Assembly (NCBI GenBank): GCA_028768525.1
Contig: CP054837.1
Span: forward strand, 5,576,001-5,640,000
DNA from: Desulfobacter sp.
GTDB taxonomy: Bacteria > Desulfobacterota > Desulfobacteria > Desulfobacterales > Desulfobacteraceae
Direction: 5' to 3'
DNA length: 64,000 nt
Made by a program: the position numbers and the translations under genes. This document shows, in pieces, positions 24,492 through 32,718 of this stretch (positions are counted from its first letter, which is position 1; every line of letters begins with the position of its first letter). A model generated the notes under the pieces. That model was not told the DNA's origin, searched no databases, and was given only the letters and a program-made list of their open reading frames with translations.

Positions 24492-25706
24492 TTAGTTGAG
24501 AGTTGTTGTTTTTTCCTGGGAGAAGACCGCCTGGCTGACTGCGGAAAGGCTGGAACTGCTGAGGATTTTAAGGGGGGTTTTGTGCTGGTTACAGAGTTTT
24601 TTGACCTGGATACAGGCGTTATGGCTGTTGCAGTTGACCGGGCAGAGCACCAGGTCGGAACGCTTGACCCTGGCCTCAATGTCCATTCCGGCTCCTTTGA
24701 TGTACCCGTCGTGGTATTCAAATTGTCCGCCGGCTTTTTCAACGATATCCTTATAATAGGCTTTCATTTTTGTGATGCCGCCGATCATGAAAATCCGGCG
24801 GGCGCATAGGCGGTAGTGGCTGCAGGCCTCTTTTCTGCATCCTGAATCTGTCTGTCGGCAGGGGGGCGGTGCCGTATCCCCCAGGGCGGAAATAAAGGCT
24901 TCCATTTCCCGGCGGGTGGTTTGGTTTTCATTTCGGACCCGGGCCAGTTCCATTCTGAGGGCCTGGATTTCAGCATTTTTATCGGTAAGGACAAGGGCCC
25001 GGGCTTCAAGCTCGGATTCAAGCTCGGATTCAAGGGCGGCCGCCCGGGCTTCAAGCCCCTTTATACGGTTGGCATTGGCCGGGGTTTCCGGCGCCAGGCG
25101 CTGCTCGAGGACCCCCACCTGTTTTTTCAGCCGGATGTTTTCCGTTTCAAGGTCTGATATCCGCTTTGTGTCTTTTTTTCTTAGCTTTACCAGATCCCTG
25201 TTTTCCCCTGTTTTTATCTTCAGCTTTTTTTTCTCCCGGTCCAGGGCATCCCGGTTGCCGGCCAGGTCCTTGCGTACCTTGAAAATGCCGGTCATGTTGG
25301 CGTGGGCCATCATATGAACCTCGCCGTATACGTCCTGGAGGAGATCCAGATTGCTGTCTTCGTAGGAGACGATGGCGTACATCAGGGGGCCGACCTGGCC
25401 GGATTCCAGGTTTTGGTCCCACAGGCGGCGCATCTGCGTCTCATCCATGCCCTCGATCATATCCATCCATTTCTTTGCACGGCTGCGGATGACATTGTTG
25501 ACCTTTACGGAGATCGGGTTTCTGTCATTGAGTTGGGACATGATGAGCTGGTGATATTCATAGGATTTGAGTCCGGAGACATCGTATCCGCATTTTTTCA
25601 GAATGTCCCTGTGCTTTTCAACGCTCAGGATTGCGCCTGCCACCGGGCATTTAAAATGTGATTCAATTTCCCACATGTTTAAGAATTTTGATGAATTTCC
25701 GGACAT
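24492..25706 (-). CDS. Coiled-coil protein with C-terminal DUF2325 domain
   Basis: This 404-residue soluble protein has three parts. The N-terminal helical region (1-150) carries CPVAGAILSVEKH and several Met/His residues. A long coiled coil follows (about 155-285), rich in Lys, Arg and Glu. A small Cys-rich link (CRQTDSGCRKEACSHYRLC) leads to the DUF2325 domain (about 305-395) with IGGITKMKAYYKDIVEKAGG and the DLVLCPVNCNSHNACIQVK region. DUF2325 has no assigned biochemical function. It ends the operon that starts with flavodoxin. Confidence 0.75.
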   Translation of the reverse strand: MSGNSSKFLNMWEIESHFKCPVAGAILSVEKHRDILKKCGYDVSGLKSYEYHQLIMSQLNDRNPISVKVNNVIRSRAKKWMDMIEGMDETQMRRLWDQNLESGQVGPLMYAIVSYEDSNLDLLQDVYGEVHMMAHANMTGIFKVRKDLAGNRDALDREKKKLKIKTGENRDLVKLRKKDTKRISDLETENIRLKKQVGVLEQRLAPETPANANRIKGLEARAAALESELESELEARALVLTDKNAEIQALRMELARVRNENQTTRREMEAFISALGDTAPPPCRQTDSGCRKEACSHYRLCARRIFMIGGITKMKAYYKDIVEKAGGQFEYHDGYIKGAGMDIEARVKRSDLVLCPVNCNSHNACIQVKKLCNQHKTPLKILSSSSLSAVSQAVFSQEKTTTLN

Positions 25707-25793
25707 GGTCTATATCCTTTTATTTTGGTGATGCACCGGCCGGCAGTGGGTTGGGCATCTTGAGGGAACCGGCCGGGCATCCATTGTTCTGGT

Positions 25794-26174
25794 TTAGGCT
25801 GCAACATCCAGGTTAAAGAGGTAACCGATGTTTTTCTGCAGGGTTTTATATAGAAAATTGCCTGTTCCGTAATGGTCGCAGACAAGGTCCATGGATTCGT
25901 CATAGGCGGCCATGGCCTTGTCCCATCTGCCGTTCATGGTATGAAGAATCCCTATATTGTTCAGGAGCTTGGCCTCCAGGCATTTTTTATCCAGTTCCCG
26001 GGACAGGGAGAGGGCATCTTCAAGATTTAAGAAAGCTTTGTTAAAGTCTCCGTTATTTCCGGCTTTCATGCCGGTGCGGCTGAGGTTGCCGATGAGCTTT
26101 AGCAGGGACCTCAAGGTGCTTTTGGAAACCGTTTTCTCCCGGCGGGTTTCTGCAGTCTGTCTTTTATGCGGCAT
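25794..26174 (-). CDS. TPR-like helical protein
   Basis: This 126-residue protein has two to three tetratricopeptide-like helix pairs, seen in GDFNKAFLNLEDALSLSREL, CLEAKLLNNIGILHTMNGRW and DKAMAAYDESMDLV. The N terminus is basic. TPR folds bind partner proteins. The start overlaps the end of the flavodoxin gene by 11 bases, so translation is coupled. An adaptor between flavodoxin and the DUF2325 protein is a reasonable but untested idea. Confidence 0.7.
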   Translation of the reverse strand: MPHKRQTAETRREKTVSKSTLRSLLKLIGNLSRTGMKAGNNGDFNKAFLNLEDALSLSRELDKKCLEAKLLNNIGILHTMNGRWDKAMAAYDESMDLVCDHYGTGNFLYKTLQKNIGYLFNLDVAA

Positions 26175-26607
26175 TGGTCACGTCCTGGGTCCATTCATCG
26201 ATTTCTTCTTCTTCGGGTTCGCCGTCTATTCTCAGGGATTCGCAGATGACCTTGCCCCCGAGTTTGCTGACCCTATCCTCCAGGGCGTCCACGGCCCCGC
26301 AAAAATAGGTGTAGGATGAGTCTCCGCACCCGAAAATGGCAAATGCCTTTCCGGTCAGGTCAATTGCGTTGTTCATGCTGTCATAGAAAGGCTCGAAATC
26401 TTCCTGGAATTCGATTTCCGCATCCCCCCAGGTGGAGGCGCCTAGAAGATATAGATCGTAGGGGTCGTTGAGAAGTCCGGCTTCCGCATCCGTGACATTG
26501 GTCAGGGTCACCTCATAGCCTTTGTCCGAAAGAACGGATTCGATTGTTTCTGCTGTGAATTCAGTGTTTCCGGTGGTGGATCCGTAGATAATCAATGCCT
26601 TGCTCAT
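26164..26607 (-). CDS. fld: Flavodoxin
   Basis: This 147-residue FMN electron carrier closely follows the Desulfovibrio type. The phosphate loop is GSTTGNTE (9-16), the first FMN loop is ASTWGDAE, and the second is FGCGDSSYTYFCGAVDALE. It carries low-potential electrons in place of ferredoxin, commonly under iron limitation. The promoter region holds a TTAG-N6-CTAA palindrome at 26672-26685. The downstream TPR and DUF2325 genes form an operon with it, an unusual arrangement for a housekeeping flavodoxin. Confidence 0.93.
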   Translation of the reverse strand: MSKALIIYGSTTGNTEFTAETIESVLSDKGYEVTLTNVTDAEAGLLNDPYDLYLLGASTWGDAEIEFQEDFEPFYDSMNNAIDLTGKAFAIFGCGDSSYTYFCGAVDALEDRVSKLGGKVICESLRIDGEPEEEEIDEWTQDVTNAA

Positions 26608-26671
26608 TATATTCTCCGTGTCTATTCATGTGTTTATTAAAGACTCCGACTGTTTGGATGTGGAGTAAAGT

Positions 26672-26685
26672 TTAGTTTTGCCTAA
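26672..26685. promoter_or_regulatory. TTAG-N6-CTAA palindrome upstream of flavodoxin
   Basis: TTAG TTTTGC CTAA lies 65 bases upstream of the flavodoxin start. The same TTAG-N6-CTAA pattern occurs at 30827 and 46654, each upstream of a gene. It resembles metal-repressor (DtxR/IdeR-like) sites, but no regulator is identified. Confidence 0.5.
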
Positions 26686-26721
26686 CAATAGAAGCGTTGT
26701 GTGAAAGTGTCAAGCGTTTTT

Positions 26722-27075
26722 TTATTTTTTAAAGTTCAGCTTTCCGGGCAGGTAAATCAACAGGCTGATATAGGCCGCTACGGTCATCCCCCCCAGGAGA
26801 GTGGTGACCTGCAGGCTGTATCTTTCCCTGACCCGGCCGGCGTAGAATTGTATGACCGCTGTCCGCGCATCGGACCGCGTAACCTCTTCCACCAGGCTGC
26901 CCACATTGGACCCCAGGCTGCCCAGGTTAAAGACCGAAACAAAGACAATGGCCAGTATGGACAATGCCAGGAGGGGGTAGGCAACCCGGCTCCTGAAGGC
27001 CTCAGGGTATTTGTATGCCGTAATAGTCAATCCGGTCATTATGGCCAGGGGGATGGTCCAGGAAATCATTTCCAT
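26722..27075 (-). CDS. Small membrane protein, unknown function
   Basis: This 117-residue protein has three hydrophobic helices (about 5-22, 30-52 and 90-112) with a loop of about 35 residues between the second and third (LGSLGSNVGSLVEEVTRSDA). AAAGGAG sits 7 bases before the ATG. It is divergent from the small protein gene at 27237 and shares with it an intergenic TGTGA-N6-TCACA site. No family is recognised. Confidence 0.6.
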   Translation of the reverse strand: MEMISWTIPLAIMTGLTITAYKYPEAFRSRVAYPLLALSILAIVFVSVFNLGSLGSNVGSLVEEVTRSDARTAVIQFYAGRVRERYSLQVTTLLGGMTVAAYISLLIYLPGKLNFKK

Positions 27076-27153
27076 TGGTGTTCTCCTTTCATGTTCATAG
27101 TGGGAAATTGAAAATGTCCGGCCGCTATCCTAACCCGGGATTTTTTTCAGTTT

Positions 27154-27169
27154 TGTGATCTTCATCACA
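27154..27169. promoter_or_regulatory. Crp/Fnr-type operator A (TGTGA-N6-TCACA)
   Basis: TGTGA TCTTCA TCACA sits within a longer palindrome, TTTTGTGA-N6-TCACAAAA. On the plus strand TATAGA begins at 27188, 26.5 bases from the centre, which fits a class II activator site. It would control the small protein gene at 27237. The divergent 26722-27075 gene may also respond, but its -10 is less clear. Confidence 0.7.
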
Positions 27170-27236
27170 AAAAAAAATCTGGCGGGGTATAGATTGTCTT
27201 TTTTTAATTGGACGCTAATGTCTGGAGTATATTGAA

Positions 27237-27611
27237 ATGAGTGATCCACTGGCCTTTCTGGAAAAATTTATCACCCTTTACCGGGAATTGCTGGCCCACG
27301 ACGGGTACGGCGATATGGCAATCAATATCCGGCTGGCAAAGCGCGGTCAGAAAGAAATTCGGCTGCTCTGCGGCCGGGAATACCGTTTCAGGATCGATAT
27401 TCCGGAGGACAATCTCTGGCCCTCGTATAAGGTCATGGTAGATGAGGCTGTTGCGGAAGGGGACAAACCGGCCTATACCGGTCCGGAACGGCGCTCCGGG
27501 GAGGATCGGCGGACCTACCAGCGCCGCCAAAAGGATATCCCCCGGGATTTTAAGCTTGAACGTCGGGTCAATCCCGACCGGCGGTCCGGACTGGACCGCC
27601 GCAGATCTTAA
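27237..27611 (+). CDS. Small conserved protein, paralogue of the 46905 gene
   Basis: This 124-residue soluble protein has an N-terminal domain of about 60 residues with the pattern LYRELLAHDGYGDM, RLAKRGQKEIRLLCG and YRFRIDIP. The same pattern recurs in the 70-residue protein at 46905, so the two define a small family that I cannot name. The C-terminal half here is an extra tail rich in Arg-Arg and Asp-Arg-Arg (RRSGEDRR, RRVNPDRRSGLDRRR). Both genes lie directly downstream of TGTGA-N6-TCACA sites. Function unknown. Confidence 0.65.
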   Translation: MSDPLAFLEKFITLYRELLAHDGYGDMAINIRLAKRGQKEIRLLCGREYRFRIDIPEDNLWPSYKVMVDEAVAEGDKPAYTGPERRSGEDRRTYQRRQKDIPRDFKLERRVNPDRRSGLDRRRS

Positions 27612-27614
27612 AGT

Positions 27615-28010
27615 TTAGGATACTTTTATCGAAGAGGCCTGGGATATGGCCCGGCGGCACCGGCAGTTTTTGCATTGGCCGGTGCATTTATGGCCGCCCG
27701 TATGGCTGTTTTTATGGCCCTGGATGAGCAGGGTGCATCCCTCGGGAAGGATTTCCCCGGCCCGGGCCCCTTTAAAGTTGAGTTTGGTGCGCATTTCGTT
27801 CCTGGGCAGGTTGGACTCAAGGATGGCCCGGCCGAAGGGAAGGGCCTGTTTTAGGTGGCTGGTATCGATGAACATGGTCAGTCCCTGTTTTTCCCCGTCC
27901 CGGATCACGCCGAGGAGTTCAAAGGCCGAGGCCCCGTCAAATATGCCGTGGAGGTTGATATGGAATTCGCTGTTCTTTTTTGATGTTTCCAGGTGGAAAT
28001 TGGATTTCAT
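27615..28010 (-). CDS. STAS-like small protein with His/Cys-rich tail
   Basis: This 131-residue protein has an N-terminal alpha/beta domain of about 90 residues that looks STAS-like (FHINLHGIFDGASAFELL, LTMFIDTSHLKQALPFGRAI). The last 40 residues contain GHKNSHTGGHKCTGQCKNC, followed by RCRR, with four His and four Cys, a likely metal-binding tail. It is the last gene of the minus-strand unit that starts with the MoxR ATPase. No function is established. Confidence 0.6.
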   Translation of the reverse strand: MKSNFHLETSKKNSEFHINLHGIFDGASAFELLGVIRDGEKQGLTMFIDTSHLKQALPFGRAILESNLPRNEMRTKLNFKGARAGEILPEGCTLLIQGHKNSHTGGHKCTGQCKNCRCRRAISQASSIKVS

Positions 28011-28054
28011 GATTACTCCTGAATTAATGGGTCTGTTTTGTTTGGAGTGGATAG

Positions 28055-28519
28055 CTAATTGAAAACCGCAAGGAGGCGGTCGGCGGCGACCCTGGCCGCC
28101 ACCACTTCCCGGGTATGGGAACTGATATCCAGTTCCCCCCCGGTTTCAAAGGGAGCCTGGCCGTATGCAATGCAGACCTTTTCTTCATATTTGTCCCTCA
28201 ATTCCCTGAAGGAGGCTTCCACTTCCGGATACTCGCCGGATGCCCTGTAGGGCAGGCGGATGAATCCCCTGGTTTCCCCGGATTTAAAATAAGGAACCTG
28301 AAGGCAATGGAACCGGTCCGGAATCCAGGCCTGATGGCGTTCATTCTTTCCGGGCAGGCAGAAGCTTTCATGGGGCCGGGGGATTTCGGGAATGAAGCTT
28401 TGGATGGATACGGCCTGGATGGCCAGGGATTTTTCAAAGGGCTCCAATGTCATGGTGTAGTTCAGAACAGGCCTGTAGTTGCCTCTTTTTTTTCTTATCT
28501 TCCAGTTGATTTTCATCAT
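28055..28519 (-). CDS. Hypothetical protein in the MoxR/VWA unit
   Basis: This 154-residue soluble protein has no signal peptide and no family that I recognise. It shows strands FHCLQVPYFKSGETRGFIRLPYRA and a helical stretch EVEASFRELRDKYEEKVCIAYG. The start overlaps the end of the VWA-like gene by four bases, so it is translationally coupled to it. It is probably a partner of the MoxR/VWA pair. Confidence 0.6.
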   Translation of the reverse strand: MMKINWKIRKKRGNYRPVLNYTMTLEPFEKSLAIQAVSIQSFIPEIPRPHESFCLPGKNERHQAWIPDRFHCLQVPYFKSGETRGFIRLPYRASGEYPEVEASFRELRDKYEEKVCIAYGQAPFETGGELDISSHTREVVAARVAADRLLAVFN

Positions 28520-29802
28520 TTTTCCTCAGTTAGTTCAATCAGGTCCCCAAAAGGCGGTTTATGCCCCCCGTCTCCGGTTTTTACCCAGAGTACGGGAAAA
28601 TCCGGTGCCTGTTCCGGAAATAGCCGGCATTCCATGTCTGAAAAAAAGACCAGGCAGAAGGGAGTGATATGATTCTTCTCTATGAAATTAAAGACCGGCC
28701 TGAAATCGGTTCCGCCGCCCCCTTTGGGGGTAAAATCAAAGGGCAGGTCCCAGGGGGATATGCTTTGGTGACGGTTTACTCCCAGGTCAGTGTAAAGGAG
28801 GTGTGTCCGGGCCGGGTTCATGGCGAGAATGGCCGACAGTTCGGCGCCGAAACGTTCAAGTTCTTCGGGGCGCACGCTGCCCGAGGTGTCGACGGCTACG
28901 GCCATTTCCGGCAGCTGGTCCGATACCAGGGCCGGAAAATAGAGGTCCTGGTGGATATAGCGGCGGTTGGGCTGGGACCAGGTGTAGTCAGAACGGGCGG
29001 ACTGCTGGATGAATCGGGCCAGCAGGTCGGTCCAGGGGAGGGCGGGAGAAAACCGGTCTTTTACAAATCGTTCTGCCCCCTTGGGCAGTCGGCCCATGGA
29101 CCGGGCATTGGCCGCCGCCTGGACCAGGGCCTGTTCCCAGTCTGTTTCCCTTTCATTACCTGCGCCGGGGGAGGTGTCGCCGTCCCGGACCTCGCCGGCC
29201 GGGCCGGGTTCCGGTTTTTCCGGATCGGGGGTATCCCGGTCCGTCATTTTTGCCTCATCCGGGTTCGATTTTCCGGATATGTCCTCTTGTGTTTCTTCCG
29301 TGTCCGGGCGCTCTCCCTTAGTGGCGTTGTCCGGCTCCCGTTCTCCCTTGGCGGTGTCGGACTCTCCCTCGGCCAGGCGGGTGTATATCTGTTCTGCCGA
29401 TTTTCCCTCATGGGCCGGGTCGTTGAGAAATCCGTCAGGCAGGGTGAGGCCGGCCTCAAGGAGGATGGGGTTGATGGCGTAATCGCAGGCCCGGTTCCAG
29501 AGGTCCGGATTCCTTTCTCCCCGCCGCTGGTGGTGGCCGCAGGCCGGATGCATCACTGTATGGGCCGTGAGGCCCACCAGCTTTTCCCGGGGAAGGATAT
29601 TGATATAGTTAGGGTTGTACCCGAAGGTTCTTCCGTCTGTCCAGGTCGTTGCGCATCGCCTGTCTTCCTTGAGGTCCAGGCGCAGGGCCAGGGAGGCAAA
29701 AAAAGGATGGTCAAGGACCATTGCCGCCCTGGCCCTCAGCAGTTTTCCCCGGGCTTTTGGGTCGGGGCCGGAGCGTCCATCTTTTTTGGGGCTGTCATCC
29801 AT
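28516..29802 (-). CDS. DUF2201-type VWA/metallopeptidase-like protein
   Basis: This 428-residue protein has the two-part DUF2201 architecture. The N-terminal part resembles a metallopeptidase: HTVMHPACGHHQRRGERNP (residues 81-99), then LWNRACDYAIN. The usual HExxH reads HTVMH, so the metal histidines (81, 85) remain but the catalytic Glu is Thr. A low-complexity acidic linker (about 145-235) follows. The C-terminal VWA-like domain carries a MIDAS-type DTSGS motif (near 310). It is four bases from the MoxR gene, and such pairs act as AAA-plus-VWA assembly factors. Confidence 0.8.
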   Translation of the reverse strand: MDDSPKKDGRSGPDPKARGKLLRARAAMVLDHPFFASLALRLDLKEDRRCATTWTDGRTFGYNPNYINILPREKLVGLTAHTVMHPACGHHQRRGERNPDLWNRACDYAINPILLEAGLTLPDGFLNDPAHEGKSAEQIYTRLAEGESDTAKGEREPDNATKGERPDTEETQEDISGKSNPDEAKMTDRDTPDPEKPEPGPAGEVRDGDTSPGAGNERETDWEQALVQAAANARSMGRLPKGAERFVKDRFSPALPWTDLLARFIQQSARSDYTWSQPNRRYIHQDLYFPALVSDQLPEMAVAVDTSGSVRPEELERFGAELSAILAMNPARTHLLYTDLGVNRHQSISPWDLPFDFTPKGGGGTDFRPVFNFIEKNHITPFCLVFFSDMECRLFPEQAPDFPVLWVKTGDGGHKPPFGDLIELTEEK

Positions 29803-29805
29803 GGG

Positions 29806-30789
29806 TTACACCAGCACTTCAGCATTTTGTTTTGCCCAGCCGGCAAAGGCAGGCGTGTTGACCACGCCGGCGTCCCTGCGCACGGCCTCCCGCATGAGCA
29901 GTACGGAAAATTCAGCGGGCAGCCGGGCGGCCCAGGAGAGGATAGCCTCCGCATTTTCGGGGGTCAGGACCGCCCCCATCATTTCGCAGAGGGCGTAGCG
30001 CACGGCCGGATCCTCAGGAATCTTGATCCCGCGCGGATCCGAAAGGATGGTTTGAACCGAAGGGAGCTGGTCCCACAGATCCAGGAATCCGCAGAATTCG
30101 GCACCGGCCCCAGGTCCCACGGCCCCGGCGACAAGGGCTTTCAGGATTTCCGTTTCCGGCCGCCCAGCCATGAGCCGGGATACAAATTCCCATGACCTTG
30201 GGGAGGGAAAGGCTTTGGTATCGGTTTTGGGGTCAAAATCGTGGAGAAGCCCCGGGCGGAACCGGATGAATGCGGTGACTTCCGGGGCTATCCCAGCCCC
30301 GGCGGCCCATCCCAGCCATTGGTCTGCATCCACCTCGAAATCTATGTGGACAAAACGGTTGGCCAGGGCTGAGGGCATGCGGTGGGAGACGGCCCTGTCC
30401 GTTTCCCTATTGCCTGCGGCGGCCACGGACCAGCCCTGGGGCAGTTCATATTCCCCCAGGCGGCGATCAAGAACCAGCTGGTAACAGGCCGCCTGGACCA
30501 GGGGCGGGGCGGCGTTGAGTTCATCCAGAAAGAGCACCCCCTTGCCCGATTGGGGAAGAAAGGCGGGGGCGCACCACTGGGAAAGCCCCTCTCCGTTGAT
30601 CCTGGGCAGGCCCCTCAGGTCCACCGGATCCAGGAGGATGGCCCTGATGTCGATGAGTTCGAGATCCATGGCTTCGGCGGTCTGTTTGACCACCTGGCTC
30701 TTCCCGATGCCCGGGGGGCCCCAGACAAAGGCGGGCTGCCCAATGGAAAAAAGGGAGGTCAAAGCCTTTGAAATTTGCGATGAGTTCAT
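29806..30789 (-). CDS. MoxR-type AAA+ ATPase
   Basis: This 327-residue ATPase has Walker A GPPGIGKS (24-31), Walker B GVLFLDELNAAPP (about 87-99) and a sensor region AAGNRETDRAVSHRMPSALANRF. MoxR ATPases work with VWA proteins to insert cofactors or remodel partners. It is the first gene of a four-gene minus-strand unit (ATPase, VWA/DUF2201, hypothetical, STAS-like). A TTAG-N6-CTAA palindrome lies 38 bases upstream of the start. Confidence 0.88.
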   Translation of the reverse strand: MNSSQISKALTSLFSIGQPAFVWGPPGIGKSQVVKQTAEAMDLELIDIRAILLDPVDLRGLPRINGEGLSQWCAPAFLPQSGKGVLFLDELNAAPPLVQAACYQLVLDRRLGEYELPQGWSVAAAGNRETDRAVSHRMPSALANRFVHIDFEVDADQWLGWAAGAGIAPEVTAFIRFRPGLLHDFDPKTDTKAFPSPRSWEFVSRLMAGRPETEILKALVAGAVGPGAGAEFCGFLDLWDQLPSVQTILSDPRGIKIPEDPAVRYALCEMMGAVLTPENAEAILSWAARLPAEFSVLLMREAVRRDAGVVNTPAFAGWAKQNAEVLV

Positions 30790-30826
30790 ATATTCTCCTA
30801 ATATTGTATGTTTTTTAATAATTTTG

Positions 30827-30840
30827 TTAGCAATGGCTAA
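30827..30840. promoter_or_regulatory. TTAG-N6-CTAA palindrome upstream of the MoxR unit
   Basis: TTAG CAATGG CTAA lies 38 bases before the MoxR start. The position suits an operator overlapping the promoter. It matches the sites upstream of flavodoxin and the Crp/Fnr gene. Confidence 0.5.
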
Positions 30841-30933
30841 TAGCTCGAATAAATAATGATGTCAAGAAAAATAAGTTAAACATAACAATATTTAGTATTT
30901 TAAATTATTTTGTTTGTTCCAATATGTTTTTGT

Positions 30934-31224
30934 ATGATCATGTTAAGGAAAAACAAGGAAACTCAGTGCGATGCCGTTGAAAAGATCGACCAGATTATCC
31001 GGGAGGCAATAAACTCCCGGCCTAGCAAAAGCTAAGCATGGCGCAACCAGATCAAGGACCGGTGCCGTTGGGTGATGGTTACTGAGGGCCGTGGACTCAT
31101 TATCAAAGGCCTGACCTTCTGCACCGAGGTGGTCCGGCAGATGGGCTATGGAAAAACGCCGGACCGGTGGAGAGAAATACCGGTCCGGCGCTGGGTTAAT
31201 CCGGTTCGGGCCGGATTAAATTGA
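30934..31224 (+). pseudogene. Possible broken small gene with in-frame stop
   Basis: From the ATG at 30934 the frame encodes 33 protein-like residues (AVEKIDQIIREAINSRPSKS) to a TAA at 31033. The same frame then stays open for 62 codons (WRNQIKDRCRWVMVTEGRG, then LIIKGLTFCTEVVRQMGYG) to a TGA at 31222. This looks like a small gene interrupted by a nonsense mutation. The end overlaps the convergent di-heme gene and its terminator, so the real 3' end may be earlier. It could also be chance. The rest of this 426-base gap holds the MoxR promoter region. Confidence 0.3.
31157..31190 (-). terminator. Rho-independent terminator of the di-heme/imelysin operon
   Basis: A perfect stem of at least 11 bp pairs GCCGGACCGGT with ACCGGTCCGGC around a 10-base loop. 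On the minus strand it is followed by GTTTTTC. It lies about 25 bases after the stop of the di-heme oxidoreductase gene. Confidence 0.85.
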
Positions 31225-32688
31225 TTTGCAGAATTCGATGAGGGCTTTGCGGTCCTTGGCACTCATCTTTCGGAATGCCTCCCTGGAGTCCTTGCCTTCC
31301 CCGAAATGCCAGAGGATGGCCTCTTCAAAATTTCTGGCCCTCAGGTCGTGCATCATGTCCGAGTGGTCAACCACATTTCTCATCAGGCCTCTCCCCCACA
31401 GCGGCGGGGTCCGGTAGGTCTTTTTCAGGCCGTCATTGATCCGGCCCATGTCGTGCATCAGAAGATCTGTATAGGGCCAGATTTTCTGGTTCTCATATCC
31501 GGGGATATAGTCGTATTTGCCGGTGGTCCATGAGGGCTTGTGGCATTGCTGGCAGTTGGCTTCATAAAACATTTCCCTGCCCCGCTTCACAATGGGTTTG
31601 TCCAGGTCCCTTGCCGCAGGCACGGCCAGGCCCCGGGACCAGACCATGAGGTTGTCCAGGTCGTCCCGGCTCATCTCAGCGGGCTGGTGGGCGGTGAGCA
31701 GGTCGGTGTCCAGGCCCATCTCATCCTGTTTGTCGATCCACTCCTGGGTGGCGAATAGTTTGGGCCGGTCCTCCCGGGTGATATTGGGAACCGACCAGGA
31801 CCCGTTGAAACCGGGGCCGTTCATCAGGGTGGCCCGGGCGTTGTGGGTGGTGAATTTGCCCAAATGCTTTTTGCCGTCGTAGGGCTCGGTGATCCACCGG
31901 CCGTGCTGGCCTTTGACCGGGCCTTCCAAAGCCTGCTGCCGCTTGTATTCGGCAATGATGTCCTCGTCCTTGACGGCATCCAGAAGCCCTGTGCCGATGA
32001 TGCCGATGGTGCCTTCCAGGCTGACCTTGTGGCCCTTGGGCAGTTCGATCAGGGGATCCACGATTCTGGCCGTGGGATAAACCAGGGTGCCCTCGTATTC
32101 GGAGCCCTTGTTGTAGGGAGAGCCGTCGGGGTATTTATTGCCGTGCTCATCCACATACTTGTGCCACTTGAGTTCCACGGATTGGGCCAGGGGCTTGTAG
32201 GGCGGGGTGGCCATGGTCTGGAACATGAATTTCACCCCTTTGACGAATTTGCCTTCCGGGGTATGGACAAAGGCCAGGTAGGAATTGCCGAACTGCTCGT
32301 TCCAGTTTTTCACCTGGCGGCCCCGGGCATAGTTGGGGTGGCAGTTCCGGCAGGAATTGTTGTTGTAAATGGGACCCAGGCCCCCGTATGGCGCTTTCCG
32401 GTCCGTGACATAGTCGGCTTCGAAAATGGCTTCGCCTTGGGCAAATTGTTCCGAGAGTCTTTCGTCGGCGGCAATGGCCGGGGCCGGAAGCTCAAAACAC
32501 CTGGACGTGGTTGAAAATACCGTGCCGTTGCGGCCGCCGGAAAAATATTCCTCGGAAAGCCCGGTGGGAATACCGCCGATGGCCCTGTGGGCATAAAGGG
32601 GGGGGGCGCTGCCCAGAACTGCCGTGAGCAAGGCCAGGCCAAGGGCGGCCGTTTTTTTCTTGGGGATCATATTCCATATATGTTTCAT
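31216..32688 (-). CDS. Di-heme oxidoreductase (DUF1111 family)
   Basis: This 490-residue secreted protein has a signal peptide (about 1-33) and two c-type heme sites: CRNCH near residue 113 and CQQCH near residue 378. The overall pattern, with the late RTPPLWGRGLM and DLRARNFEEAILWHFGEG motifs, is that of the DUF1111 or thiol-oxidoreductase-like family related to di-heme peroxidases. It acts in the periplasm. It is the last gene of a unit with two imelysins, a combination known from predicted iron-uptake loci. A role in iron oxidation state during uptake is an inference. Confidence 0.9.
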   Translation of the reverse strand: MKHIWNMIPKKKTAALGLALLTAVLGSAPPLYAHRAIGGIPTGLSEEYFSGGRNGTVFSTTSRCFELPAPAIAADERLSEQFAQGEAIFEADYVTDRKAPYGGLGPIYNNNSCRNCHPNYARGRQVKNWNEQFGNSYLAFVHTPEGKFVKGVKFMFQTMATPPYKPLAQSVELKWHKYVDEHGNKYPDGSPYNKGSEYEGTLVYPTARIVDPLIELPKGHKVSLEGTIGIIGTGLLDAVKDEDIIAEYKRQQALEGPVKGQHGRWITEPYDGKKHLGKFTTHNARATLMNGPGFNGSWSVPNITREDRPKLFATQEWIDKQDEMGLDTDLLTAHQPAEMSRDDLDNLMVWSRGLAVPAARDLDKPIVKRGREMFYEANCQQCHKPSWTTGKYDYIPGYENQKIWPYTDLLMHDMGRINDGLKKTYRTPPLWGRGLMRNVVDHSDMMHDLRARNFEEAILWHFGEGKDSREAFRKMSAKDRKALIEFCKSI

Positions 32689-32718
32689 GGGTGGGTTTCT
32701 TCCTTATATCTTCAACGT

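Noticed and set aside
28669..30195. Long plus-strand open frame of 508 codons opposite the VWA and MoxR genes
   Set aside because: It is the antisense shadow of two clearly recognisable minus-strand genes. Its composition (Gly/Arg/Pro-rich) is not protein-like and it has no matching ribosome site.
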